From assembly GCF_014203225.1 (NCBI RefSeq), contig NZ_JACHIO010000014.1, forward strand, positions 1 to 64,000: a stretch of DNA of 64,000 bases, in the 5' to 3' direction. The position numbers and the translations under genes are program-made. The DNA is from Granulicella mallensis. Its GTDB lineage: Bacteria > Acidobacteriota > Terriglobia > Terriglobales > Acidobacteriaceae. Every line of letters begins with the position of its first letter. The stretch's first letter is position 1. Shown one piece after another: positions 9,867 through 17,350 of this stretch. The notes under the pieces are model-generated. The model was not told the origin of the DNA and did no database searches. It worked only from the letters and a program-made list of their open reading frames with translations.

Positions 9867-10017
9867 GCCGCCTGGGACTCTGCGCTCCATTTTGTGTTGA
9901 TGTATCGTCCGCAAGCAGGCGGAGGATACCCTCTTCATCTTTTCTCTTTTTGCATGAAGACAGCACGTTAATCCCCGCCATAAAAACGCCATGAACGCAG
10001 AGGATGCGTATCGTTCT

Positions 10018-10023
10018 TATAAT
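10018..10023 (+). promoter_or_regulatory. -10 element of the der gene
   Basis: A perfect TATAAT lies 33 bases before the der ATG at 10057, giving a leader of roughly 27 bases that contains GGAGGA. No recognisable -35 lies 17 bases upstream. Its position inside the upstream frame extension argues against a start at 9991. Confidence 0.5.
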
Positions 10024-10056
10024 GAAGGATGCGCTGTGGCGCGGAGGACAGGCACC

Positions 10057-11952
10057 ATGGCACCGAAACGCGAACAGAAGAAAAGATTAGGCAAGAAGCA
10101 TCGGCAGGCGAGCACGCGGCCGAAGCTGGGCAAGACCGCTCCCAGGGCGACGGCAACAACCGGTGCGGTTTCACCGAAGAAGCGTAAAGAAATTGCGGCG
10201 AAGAAGGCCGCAGCCACCAAGGCCGCGAAGACGCCGACCCGCAGCCCGGAGAAAGAACGGCACGTCGTTATCAGCCCTCGCGACGCCAGTGGCGAGCAGC
10301 GTGGCCACGCGAGCGAGAGGCAGGCGCCCCCTCGCGTTCGTGCGATAAAGAAGCCGCTCGATCCCGATGCCGCGGAAAAGCGCGAATGGCGTGAGGCCGA
10401 AGCCCTGGCAACGGAACTTACGCTCGTTGCCGACAGGCATCACGAGCCCACCCGGCTGCCGCTGGTCGCGATCTGCGGCCGGCCCAACGTCGGCAAATCG
10501 ACGCTCTTCAACCGCCTCACCCAGACGCGGCGCTCCATCGTCGGCGACGAGCCGGGCATTACGCGCGACCGCATCTATGGCGAAGTCGAGTGGGCCGGGC
10601 GCGATGTGCGGCTGGTCGACACCGGTGGCGTGATCCCCGACGACGAAGCGCTCATTCCCGCCGAGATCTTCCGCCAGGCCAAAGTTGGCCTCGAAGAGGC
10701 GGACGTGATCATCATGGTCGTCGACGGACGCACCGAGCTGGCAGCACCCGACATCGAGCTGGCCCGCCTGCTGCTGCGCGGCGGCAAGCCCATCTTTCTG
10801 GCCGTCAACAAAATGGACACCCCCGAGCTGCTGGCCGGCGCCGAGAACTTTCGCCGGCTCGGCTTCAGGAACGTGGTGCCGATCTCCGCCGAACATGCCG
10901 CAGGCATCGGCGATCTGCTCGACGAGGTATGGGCGGCGCTGCCGCCAGAGTTCGTCGCCGAAGAGCCCGAAGAAGCGATGGAAGGCTTCGAGGAAGAGTT
11001 TGAAGAGGACATGGACGGCGGCGGCGATCCTCTGCCCGGCGCACAGGACTCTCCTGACGAAGAGGCCAAACCGGGCCGCAGATTGCGTTCGCACGGCGAG
11101 CACGTCTCTCGCGAGACCAAGATCGCCATCATCGGACGCCCGAACGTCGGCAAGAGCACGCTGTTGAACGCACTCACCGAGTCAGACCGCGCCATCGTCT
11201 CGCCCATCGCCGGAACGACGCGCGATGCTGTCGACGAAGTGGTTACGAGAGAAGGCCACGACTTCCGCTTCATCGACACCGCCGGCATCCGGCGCAAGGG
11301 CAAGACAAAGCTGCTGGCTGAAAAGCTCAGCGTCATCATGAGCCGCAAGCATCTCGAGGCCGCCGACGTGGCGTTGCTGGTGATCGACGCCGCCGAGGGA
11401 GTCGCCGCAGCCGACGCAAACATCGGCGGCTACGCGCACGAGAGCGGACGTAGCGTCATCATCATCGTGAACAAGTGGGATCTGATGACCGAGGTCGGCC
11501 CCGACGGCAAGCGGCTTCTCGATGGCAAGCCGCCTGCGGACCAGAAGGTCTACGAACAGCAGGTGCGGGACTCGCTGAAGTATCTCGACTACGCACCGCT
11601 GTTGTTCGTCTCGGCCTCGGAGTCCCAGGGCATCGAGCAGGTCTTCAAGAAGGTAGAGTTGGTAGCTCGCGAACGCCGCAAGCGCGTCTCGACCGGATCG
11701 ATGAACCGCTTCCTGGACAAGATCGACTTCCAGCGGGCTTCAGTTCCCATGGCGAAGCGCGTCAGGATCTATTACATGACACAGGCTGCGGTCGCGCCGC
11801 CCACGTTCGTGCTCTTCACCGATCGCGATGTGAAGCTGCACTTCAGCTACGAGCGCTTTCTCGCCAACGAGATTCGCGACACCTTCAAGTTCATCGGGTC
11901 GCCGATCTGGTTCAAGGTGAAGGCGAGGAATAAGAAGAAAAAGGAAGAGTAG
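10057..11952 (+). CDS. der: Ribosome-assembly GTPase Der (EngA)
   Basis: Tandem GTPase needed for 50S ribosome assembly. Start set at ATG 10057 because GGAGGA (10043-10048) lies eight bases upstream and a TATAAT lies at 10018; this gives 631 residues. G domain 1 begins near residue 145 with GRPNVGKS, then DTGGV and NKMD; G domain 2 has a second GRPNVGKS near 370, DTAGI and NKWD; the C-terminal KH-like domain follows. Family members are usually about 440-500 residues. The excess is a ~140-residue Lys/Arg/Ala-rich N-terminal tail and a ~50-residue Glu/Asp-rich linker between the G domains. Confidence 0.95.
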   Translation: MAPKREQKKRLGKKHRQASTRPKLGKTAPRATATTGAVSPKKRKEIAAKKAAATKAAKTPTRSPEKERHVVISPRDASGEQRGHASERQAPPRVRAIKKPLDPDAAEKREWREAEALATELTLVADRHHEPTRLPLVAICGRPNVGKSTLFNRLTQTRRSIVGDEPGITRDRIYGEVEWAGRDVRLVDTGGVIPDDEALIPAEIFRQAKVGLEEADVIIMVVDGRTELAAPDIELARLLLRGGKPIFLAVNKMDTPELLAGAENFRRLGFRNVVPISAEHAAGIGDLLDEVWAALPPEFVAEEPEEAMEGFEEEFEEDMDGGGDPLPGAQDSPDEEAKPGRRLRSHGEHVSRETKIAIIGRPNVGKSTLLNALTESDRAIVSPIAGTTRDAVDEVVTREGHDFRFIDTAGIRRKGKTKLLAEKLSVIMSRKHLEAADVALLVIDAAEGVAAADANIGGYAHESGRSVIIIVNKWDLMTEVGPDGKRLLDGKPPADQKVYEQQVRDSLKYLDYAPLLFVSASESQGIEQVFKKVELVARERRKRVSTGSMNRFLDKIDFQRASVPMAKRVRIYYMTQAAVAPPTFVLFTDRDVKLHFSYERFLANEIRDTFKFIGSPIWFKVKARNKKKKEE

Positions 11953-12010
11953 CTCTTACAGAGCTACCCCATACAGGACCTACCCAAAATCCAGAGCACG
12001 GCACCGTCTC

Positions 12011-12206
12011 AGCCCCGAAGGGGCGATATATCCCAGCCTGGGGCGCAAGCCCCAGGTACCAGGTCCCACAACGAAATCGAGGGCTGAAGGCCCGATATAT
12101 CTCGCTAATGCAGACGAGATATATCGGGCTTTCAGCCCTCGATCCTTATTTGCTTCCATACCTGGGGCTCGCGCCTCAGGCTGGGATATACCGCCCCTTC
12201 GGGGCT
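12011..12206. repeat. Nested palindrome between convergent genes
   Basis: The outer arms (AGCCCCGAAGGGGCGATATA... at 12011 and its complement ending at 12206) enclose a middle pair (CCTGGGGCGCAAGCCCCAGG and a diverged copy) and an inner perfect pair around 12076-12143 (TCGAGGGCTGAAGGCCCGAT and complement). The ~196-bp unit could fold as one long imperfect hairpin. It fills 11953-12261, between der (+) and the oxidoreductase (-) that converge here, so it may act as a two-way terminator. No gene seen in this stretch. Confidence 0.75.
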
Positions 12207-12261
12207 GGGATCGTGCTGTCTCTAACGTTCTTACGCAGACCCTTGCTTACTCGTAAGCAGC

Positions 12262-13380
12262 TTAGTTCGGCAAAGGCTGCAACGTCACGGTGCGTCCGGT
12301 CTTTGCCGACTCGCGGGCCGCGTCGAGAATCTGCACCACGATCATGTTGGTGTCGAGCGCCGAAAGATCACCATCCGGCTTGACCTCTCCGCGCAACACC
12401 GCAGCCAGGTAGTCCAGTGAGTTCTGCCGCTCCGGCGTGAGCGGGGGAGCCGTCATCGTCGACTCTTTCTGCTCGTGCGCATAGCGGACGCGCATCTCGT
12501 CGGAGGCTACCGTAATGGCATAGCCGGTCGCTCCATAGACCTCCATGTCCTTGCGGCTGAAGGGCCAGTTCCACGAAGGCATCAGCACAGCCTGCGCGCG
12601 CGGGTAACGCAAAATGATGGTCGCATCGTCATCGACCTTCGGATAGATGTCGGGCTTGTCGGTTTGCGCTACAGCGGTAACGCTGAGCGGGGCCTTGCCG
12701 TGCATCATCTGCGTCATCAGGTCCGCGCCATAGCAACCGAAATCGAACAGGGCTCCCGCGCCGTTCTGAACCGGATCGGTAAGCCACGGCAACCACTCCG
12801 GACCGACACCGATCTCCTTCGGACCAAAGTGTCCGTCATGGATGACGACCTTGCGCACGTCGCCCAGCTTGCCTGAGACTACCTCGTTATAGGCCTCCTG
12901 ATTGCTGGCGTACCAGGTCGTCTCGTAGTTCACCAGCACCTGCACGTGGTGCTCGGCCGCAGTCTTGCGAATGGCGAGCGCATCGGCCACCGTGGTGGCG
13001 AGCGGCTTCTCTACCATCGAACTGACGCCGTGCCGCGCCGCGAGCTCGATCACCTTGCGATGGTCGAGGATCGTCGTGTACACCAGCACGGCCTGCGGAT
13101 GTACGGCGTTGAGCATGGCTTCGGTATCGGTATAGAAGAGGGCGTGGTTCAGGTGAAACTCTTTTTCGTACCGGGCTGCAACGGCGGTGTTGGGTTCGGC
13201 GATGCCCACGAGCTGAACGTTCTTATCCGTGGACAGCGGACCAAACAAGCCCTGCGCATGACCATGCACCAGGCCGACGATGGCAACTCGCACAGGAGCG
13301 GCCTGTGCGTGAACTGCCTGGGAGAGGAAGGTTGTTCCAAAGACGAGGAGTGCGCTACGGACGAACGAGGAGAGCTTCAC
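12262..13380 (-). CDS. Exported Gfo/Idh/MocA-family oxidoreductase
   Basis: 372 residues. An N-terminal Sec-type signal peptide (MKLSSFVRSALLVFG...AVHAQ) precedes a Rossmann fold starting VRVAIVGLVHGHAQ; the usual GxGxxG is degenerate (GLVHGH). The EKP signature of the family (VEKPLATTV) lies near residue 122 and the C-terminal alpha/beta domain carries GAGALFDFGCYGADL. Relatives oxidise or epimerise sugars with NAD(P). A cleavable signal is unusual for a cofactor-dependent enzyme but is common in acidobacterial Gfo/Idh paralogs. It faces the brnT locus divergently; substrate unknown. Confidence 0.85.
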   Translation of the reverse strand: MKLSSFVRSALLVFGTTFLSQAVHAQAAPVRVAIVGLVHGHAQGLFGPLSTDKNVQLVGIAEPNTAVAARYEKEFHLNHALFYTDTEAMLNAVHPQAVLVYTTILDHRKVIELAARHGVSSMVEKPLATTVADALAIRKTAAEHHVQVLVNYETTWYASNQEAYNEVVSGKLGDVRKVVIHDGHFGPKEIGVGPEWLPWLTDPVQNGAGALFDFGCYGADLMTQMMHGKAPLSVTAVAQTDKPDIYPKVDDDATIILRYPRAQAVLMPSWNWPFSRKDMEVYGATGYAITVASDEMRVRYAHEQKESTMTAPPLTPERQNSLDYLAAVLRGEVKPDGDLSALDTNMIVVQILDAARESAKTGRTVTLQPLPN

Positions 13381-13457
13381 GGCGTTTCCTTTGTACAGCG
13401 AAATTATTTCTATCTTAGAACCGTTCGCAAATCTGCCGTACTATCTGGAGTTGAAAG

Positions 13458-13746
13458 ATGAAACCTCCCAGGCAGATATTCGAGTTCGACGCGGCCAAAG
13501 CGGCCAGCAACCTGAAGAAGCATGGTGTTTCATTTGCAGAAGCAATGACGGTCTTCGACGATGCGCTCTCCTCCACGCTTCCAGATGATCAAACACTCGA
13601 ACGACGAACTCCGCTTCATCACGGTTGGAATGTCTTCGCGGCAACGTCTGCTTTTTGTCGTTTACACTGACACTGTCTCCAGCATCCGTATCATCGGGGC
13701 TCGTCTTGCCACTGCAACGGAGAGAAAACAGTATGAAGAAACGTGA
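13458..13746 (+). pseudogene. brnT: BrnT-family toxin, frameshifted
   Basis: BrnT toxins are small ribonucleases. The first frame gives MKPPRQIFEFDAAKAASNLK...GVSFAEAMTVFDDAL, a typical BrnT N-terminus; it then runs out of family. The next frame continues with the BrnT C-terminal half: HSNDELRFITVGMSSRQR...RIIGARLATATERKQYEE, stopping at 13746. Removing one A from the AAA run at 13591-13593 restores a continuous ~95-residue protein (DDQ|HSNDE). SD GGAG seven bases before the ATG. The downstream antitoxin overlaps the end by 14 bases. Either a real pseudogene or a homopolymer sequencing error. Confidence 0.8.
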
Positions 13747-13984
13747 GCTCGATCCCCTCGCTCCTCGGCCGGCCCTGGATTTCAGCAAGGGCGTTCGCGG
13801 GAAACACCATGCCCGCATGCAGCAGGGAACGAATGTCGTTCTTATCGCTCCAGATCTCCTTGAAACTTTTCCAGACTCCGAAGCCGTCAATGAGGCGCTC
13901 CGCAGCCTGAAGAAGATAGCGGAACGAACTACGAAACCAGCTTCTCGCTCTACCCCTAAAAGATCTACAGCCCTGGCCAGCTAA
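13733..13984 (+). CDS. Antitoxin partner of BrnT
   Basis: 83 residues, ATG at 13733 with GGAGAG eight bases upstream, overlapping the end of the BrnT reading frame. The sequence (MKKRELDPLAPRPALDFSKG, VRGKHHARMQQGTNVVLI, FPDSEAVNEALRSL) matches the small proteins that follow brnT genes: a basic linker, a TNVVL beta strand and a ribbon-helix-helix-like SEAVNEALRSL helix. It should bind and neutralise the toxin and repress the operon. Intact although the toxin is broken. The family assignment is from gene context plus pattern. Confidence 0.7.
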   Translation: MKKRELDPLAPRPALDFSKGVRGKHHARMQQGTNVVLIAPDLLETFPDSEAVNEALRSLKKIAERTTKPASRSTPKRSTALAS

Positions 13985-13989
13985 AACAG

Positions 13990-14271
13990 CTAATACCGAT
14001 CTACCACCTGGCGGTGCCGCTGCAACCACCAGCACGCCCCACTGCCTGCCTGCGGAAACAGCGAGTAGCTGCAATCCACGACGTTGACGTCTCCCAGGTA
14101 GTACTCCTCTTTGTTGTTCTTCATCTCAGCCGCAACGACGCTGATCACCTGCACCTTACCCATTCCATTGCCGTGGGAGACGCGCAGCTTCCAGACCGCC
14201 CAGTCGACGGGATACGACAAGGCCGCGATGATCAGCAGCCCCGCAAGCGTTCTGAGCAAAATCCGTTTCAT
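13990..14271 (-). CDS. Small membrane-anchored protein of unknown function
   Basis: 93 residues from ATG 14271 (a GTG at 14280 would add three). One N-terminal hydrophobic helix (ILLRTLAGLLIIAALSYPVDW) followed by a ~65-residue soluble tail with two Cys (VDCSYSLF, GACWWLQ). The first segment could be an uncleaved anchor or signal. Gene converges with the antitoxin; only five bases separate the stops. The YYLGDVNVVDCSYSLFPQ region looks conserved-protein-like, but I do not recognise the family. Confidence 0.6.
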   Translation of the reverse strand: MKRILLRTLAGLLIIAALSYPVDWAVWKLRVSHGNGMGKVQVISVVAAEMKNNKEEYYLGDVNVVDCSYSLFPQAGSGACWWLQRHRQVVDRY

Positions 14272-14380
14272 GTGAGCCACGCCCTATTATGCAGGCAGGC
14301 GATGGTAGAAAGACGCCAGGCCCTCATTACAAGTCTCAGCATCAGCATCAGCTTTGTCGCTACGCATGGCCCACCACAAT

Positions 14381-15259
14381 CTACAGATTGAACAGCTCCC
14401 GCAGCCGCTTGGTCTGCGAGCGGCTCACCGGGATCTCGGTCTGCTTGCGGTCGTCCATGCGGAGCTGATACGACGATTTGAACCACGGCACGACCTCGCG
14501 GATGTGCTGAATGTTCACCACGAACGACCGGTGCGCGCGCCAGAACTGCTCCTGGTCAAGCTGATCCATCAACTCTTCGAGCGTCCTGCAGTTCGAATCG
14601 CCCTCTACCGTTTTGGTCACCACCGAGATTCTGCCGTCCTCGATCGCAGCGAAACACACGTCCTTCTGATCGGCGAGCAGCAGGCGGTTCTGTGCCCGCA
14701 CCACCACCTTGCCCGACTTCGCCAGATTGTGCGCTCCCTGCGTGGAGAGTCCCGAAGCCTGCGCTGCCTGCTCTTCCACCATGCGCAGCAGGGCATCCAG
14801 CTTGGCCGCGGCATCCGAGCCAAACTCGGCCCCGTTGCCTCCCTGGGAAACCACTGCCTCACTGCTCGGCCCATCGGATGCCAGGCGCGCACGCACCTTC
14901 TCCAGTGTCTTCACCACGCGTTTGGCGTCAAACGGCTTCAGCAGGTAGTCGACGGCGTTCACCTCGAACGCCTTGACCGCGTACTGGTCGAACGCCGTCG
15001 CAAAGACGACCTGCGGCATATGGAACTTGCGGTCGAGCGCCAGCACCTTCTTGAGCACCGCAAAGCCGTCGAGCCCCGGCATGCGGACATCGAGGAAGAT
15101 CACATCGGGCTTATGCGTCCGGATAAGGCTCACGGCTTCGATGCCGTTGCTTCCCTGGGCCAGCACCGAGACCTCGCCCGCGGCCTCCAGCAGATATTGC
15201 AGCTCCTGCCGGGCCAGCGGTTCGTCGTCGATGATCAGGGCGGTGAGCGGATTTGCCAT
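14381..15259 (-). CDS. LytTR-family response regulator
   Basis: 292 residues. Receiver domain 1-125: acidic pair D11/D12, phosphoacceptor D57 in IFLDVRMPG, switch Thr in FATAFDQ, and Lys in LLKPF. A 50-residue Ser/Ala/Gly linker follows, then a LytTR DNA-binding domain at about 185-292 (VRAQNRLLLADQKDV, CRTLEELMDQL, FWRAHRSFVVN, IPVSRSQTKRLREL). It should be phosphorylated by a sensor kinase and bind direct-repeat promoter sites. No histidine kinase gene is adjacent, so the partner lies elsewhere. Confidence 0.9.
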   Translation of the reverse strand: MANPLTALIIDDEPLARQELQYLLEAAGEVSVLAQGSNGIEAVSLIRTHKPDVIFLDVRMPGLDGFAVLKKVLALDRKFHMPQVVFATAFDQYAVKAFEVNAVDYLLKPFDAKRVVKTLEKVRARLASDGPSSEAVVSQGGNGAEFGSDAAAKLDALLRMVEEQAAQASGLSTQGAHNLAKSGKVVVRAQNRLLLADQKDVCFAAIEDGRISVVTKTVEGDSNCRTLEELMDQLDQEQFWRAHRSFVVNIQHIREVVPWFKSSYQLRMDDRKQTEIPVSRSQTKRLRELFNL

Positions 15260-15354
15260 TACGGCATTCTAGTCTTTAGACCAGAGATCTTTGTTGTTGC
15301 TTGTTATCAGGGTGAGTCATTGAACCTCGTTCGAGGTTTCGCCAGATCTCTTGC

Positions 15355-15567
15355 TTTGAAGGGGCGGGGCTTCAGCCCCGCCGTTGGGACAACCACTAAA
15401 GCGGCTTCAGCCGCGGAGGGAACGGTGTCTATTCAGCCAGTCACTCTGTCCCTTGAAATAGCTTCGGCCTGCAGATCGCAGATTTGCTCCGGAATCATTC
15501 CCTCAGTGGCTAAAGCCACTGCACGCAGCAAGCTCTAACGGCGGGGCTGAAGCCCCGCCCCTTCAAA
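15355..15567. repeat. 31-bp perfect inverted repeat, composite palindrome
   Basis: Bases 15355-15385 are the exact reverse complement of 15537-15567; each arm is itself a hairpin (GGCGGGGCT-TC-AGCCCCGCC). Between them lie smaller palindromes (GCGGCTTCAGCCGC; AGTGGCTAAAGCCACT). The stretch 15260-15630 holds no gene and separates two minus-strand genes. Such units recur through the window and resemble REP-like elements without a visible transposase. Confidence 0.8.
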
Positions 15568-15630
15568 ACAAAAACTTGAACTCTAACCTCACCCCTGCCC
15601 ATGGCTTAAGCCTGCGAGGTTGACTGTTGA

Positions 15631-16170
15631 CTAGTCGCTATACGACCGCAACCGCGCCGGAACGGAATCCTCGGCCAGGTCGTGTCCGCACTGCGTGCAG
15701 TAGACATCGGTGATCTTCACTCCGCGATGGCACAGCCCGCACACCGGGGCCATCTGGAACTGGCACTGCGGGCAGAAGTGATAGCTGCCCTCCATCGCCG
15801 TGGCACAGTTCGGGCAACGCGACAGGATCGGCTGCCGCAGCATGAAGTACACCACCGAGCCAATGCCGCCGGGCAGAACCACGCACACCAGCATCCACAG
15901 GCCCGCGGACATGCCACGGCGCTTGACGTCGCGGCTCACATAGCCGAGCAGCAGGGCATAGCTGGCGACCAGCGCACCCCACCAGTAACCCGCCATCAGG
16001 CGCATCGGCAGAAGCTCATGCTTGTGGTGCGGCATGACCTCGTGGAAGATGTACTGCATCCCCACAAACAGGGCGATGGCCAGCACCATCGACCAGCGTG
16101 GGATCATCATCAGTTCCTGATCCCCGCTCGAGGAGGAGTCGCCCTGCTGTGATGTCGCCCACTGGGTCAT
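15631..16170 (-). CDS. Membrane protein with C-terminal double zinc ribbon
   Basis: 179 residues. Hydrophobic helices at about 28-45, 60-80 and 90-110, then two treble-clef/zinc-ribbon units: CPNC...CPQC and CGLC...CTQCG, eight cysteines in CxxC pairs. This is a cytosolic zinc-binding tail on a membrane protein. It is last in a three-gene operon behind an ECF sigma factor; the start overlaps the previous stop by four bases. A role in the sigma circuit (membrane sensor or effector) is inferred from the operon only. Confidence 0.75.
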   Translation of the reverse strand: MTQWATSQQGDSSSSGDQELMMIPRWSMVLAIALFVGMQYIFHEVMPHHKHELLPMRLMAGYWWGALVASYALLLGYVSRDVKRRGMSAGLWMLVCVVLPGGIGSVVYFMLRQPILSRCPNCATAMEGSYHFCPQCQFQMAPVCGLCHRGVKITDVYCTQCGHDLAEDSVPARLRSYSD

Positions 16171-16538
16171 CGTGTTACCTCACTATTGGACTGCCCGCGG
16201 TCACGCTGAAACCATGCCAGGCCCAGCAGCACGGCCGTTACCGGCAGCGACCACAACAGTAGCAGGAACAACTGATCGCTCGCATCGGGAACACCATTCG
16301 GAGCCAGCTCGTCGTAGCCCTCGAGTACAGCCCATACGGCATAGCAGAGCCCCATCAGCAGCATCGAGAAGATGCCCAGCGGAACCCACAGGCTGCGCGA
16401 ACGCTGCTTCTGCTCCCGCATGACCAGCGCCTGCTCGCGCACCACGCGATGCGTGCGGTTTACCACCGAAGCGCGGGCCGTAAAGTTCATGGGCCCTGTC
16501 TGCCTCGTTACGTCTTTGAAATCCTGAGGAGCGCTCAC
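16167..16538 (-). CDS. Membrane protein in sigma-factor operon
   Basis: 123 residues. The N-terminal 50 residues are basic and probably cytoplasmic (RTHRVVREQALVMREQKQRS), followed by two transmembrane helices (about 52-72 and 90-108) and a short tail. It overlaps both neighbours by four bases, so the three genes are translationally coupled. Its position right after the ECF sigma gene is where an anti-sigma factor usually sits, but no zinc-binding HxxxCxxC anti-sigma motif is visible. I do not recognise the family. Confidence 0.7.
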   Translation of the reverse strand: MSAPQDFKDVTRQTGPMNFTARASVVNRTHRVVREQALVMREQKQRSRSLWVPLGIFSMLLMGLCYAVWAVLEGYDELAPNGVPDASDQLFLLLLWSLPVTAVLLGLAWFQRDRGQSNSEVTR

Positions 16539-17182
16539 GCCTTCACCTCCAATGCCCTGGCCTCGGCCGCATGGCGTTCGGCGCGGAGACTGAGCAGTTG
16601 CGGCTTAAGCGAGGCCAAACCACGATACAGACGCGACTTCACCGTCGAAAGCGGTGCATGCGTCACTGTAGCGATCTCTTCGAGAGACATCTCCTCATGA
16701 AAGCGTAGTGTCAGAACTTCGCGATAGCTGGGCTCGAGTGTCAGCATCACGGTCGCAAGTTCGGCTGCATCCTCACGGTACTGGAACTGCTCCAGGGGCG
16801 ATGGCCCTTCCTGCACGATCTCAAAGGGGCGCTCGTCTTCGCCGCCGTCCCGCATCTCGTCCAGGCTGGCCATGGTGCGCTTGCGCGACAGATCGATGAC
16901 CAGGTTGCGCGCGATGGTGAAGATCCAGGTATCGAAGCGGGCCTTGCCGTTGTACTGCGCGCCGCGCCGCAACACACGGATCCAGACCTCCTGAAACAGG
17001 TCTTCGGCGACCTCGCGCTTGCCCGTAAGGAACATCAGGTAGCGCATCAGCCGGTGTTGGTAGGTCTCGATGAGCTGGTCGAGAAGCTCGGGGTCCTGGC
17101 GCTTGAGCCCGCGCGCAATGGCGGCGTTTTCACGCTCCACCTGCTTCGCCGCTTCGACCGTCAAGACCACGGATGTTCTCAC
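16535..17182 (-). CDS. ECF-type RNA polymerase sigma factor
   Basis: 215 residues, sigma-70 family. Sigma2 region at about 40-105: LMRYLMFLTGKREVAEDLFQ...VWIRVLRR, then RFDTWIFTIARNLVIDLSRKR. Sigma4 region at about 150-200: LEPSYREVLTLRFHEEMSLEEIA, HAPLSTVKSRLYRGLASLKP. A 40-residue acidic linker joins them. It redirects RNA polymerase to a target regulon. First gene of a coupled operon with two membrane proteins; no auto-regulated promoter sequence could be recognised. Confidence 0.92.
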   Translation of the reverse strand: MRTSVVLTVEAAKQVERENAAIARGLKRQDPELLDQLIETYQHRLMRYLMFLTGKREVAEDLFQEVWIRVLRRGAQYNGKARFDTWIFTIARNLVIDLSRKRTMASLDEMRDGGEDERPFEIVQEGPSPLEQFQYREDAAELATVMLTLEPSYREVLTLRFHEEMSLEEIATVTHAPLSTVKSRLYRGLASLKPQLLSLRAERHAAEARALEVKA

Positions 17183-17350
17183 CTCAGTATGGACGCCAGT
17201 TTATAAGGAAAAGTCTCGGTTGTTGCATAAAATATGCGCCTTTCCGGTTCGCACTCCCTGGCTTTCCTTTTTGCCGCGGCTTTTGCACTTGCTTTTCCAG
17301 ACGGCTTTACTGACGAGAAGCCGACTTATCGTTACCTAGACCTCGGGTAG

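Noticed and set aside
9574-9981. N-terminal extension of the DinB-methyltransferase frame
   Set aside because: The extra ~135 residues translate the hairpin and the direct repeat, lack a ribosome site and have no domain.
9991-10056. Upstream ATG for der
   Set aside because: A TATAAT lies inside the extension at 10018 and the strong GGAGGA serves the ATG at 10057.
14354-15538. 394-residue frame opposite the LytTR regulator
   Set aside because: Antisense shadow; the minus strand has complete receiver and LytTR motifs.
17217-17345. Possible tRNA-like GGTTCGCACTCC segment
   Set aside because: No cloverleaf could be drawn around it; no acceptor stem or anticodon arm.
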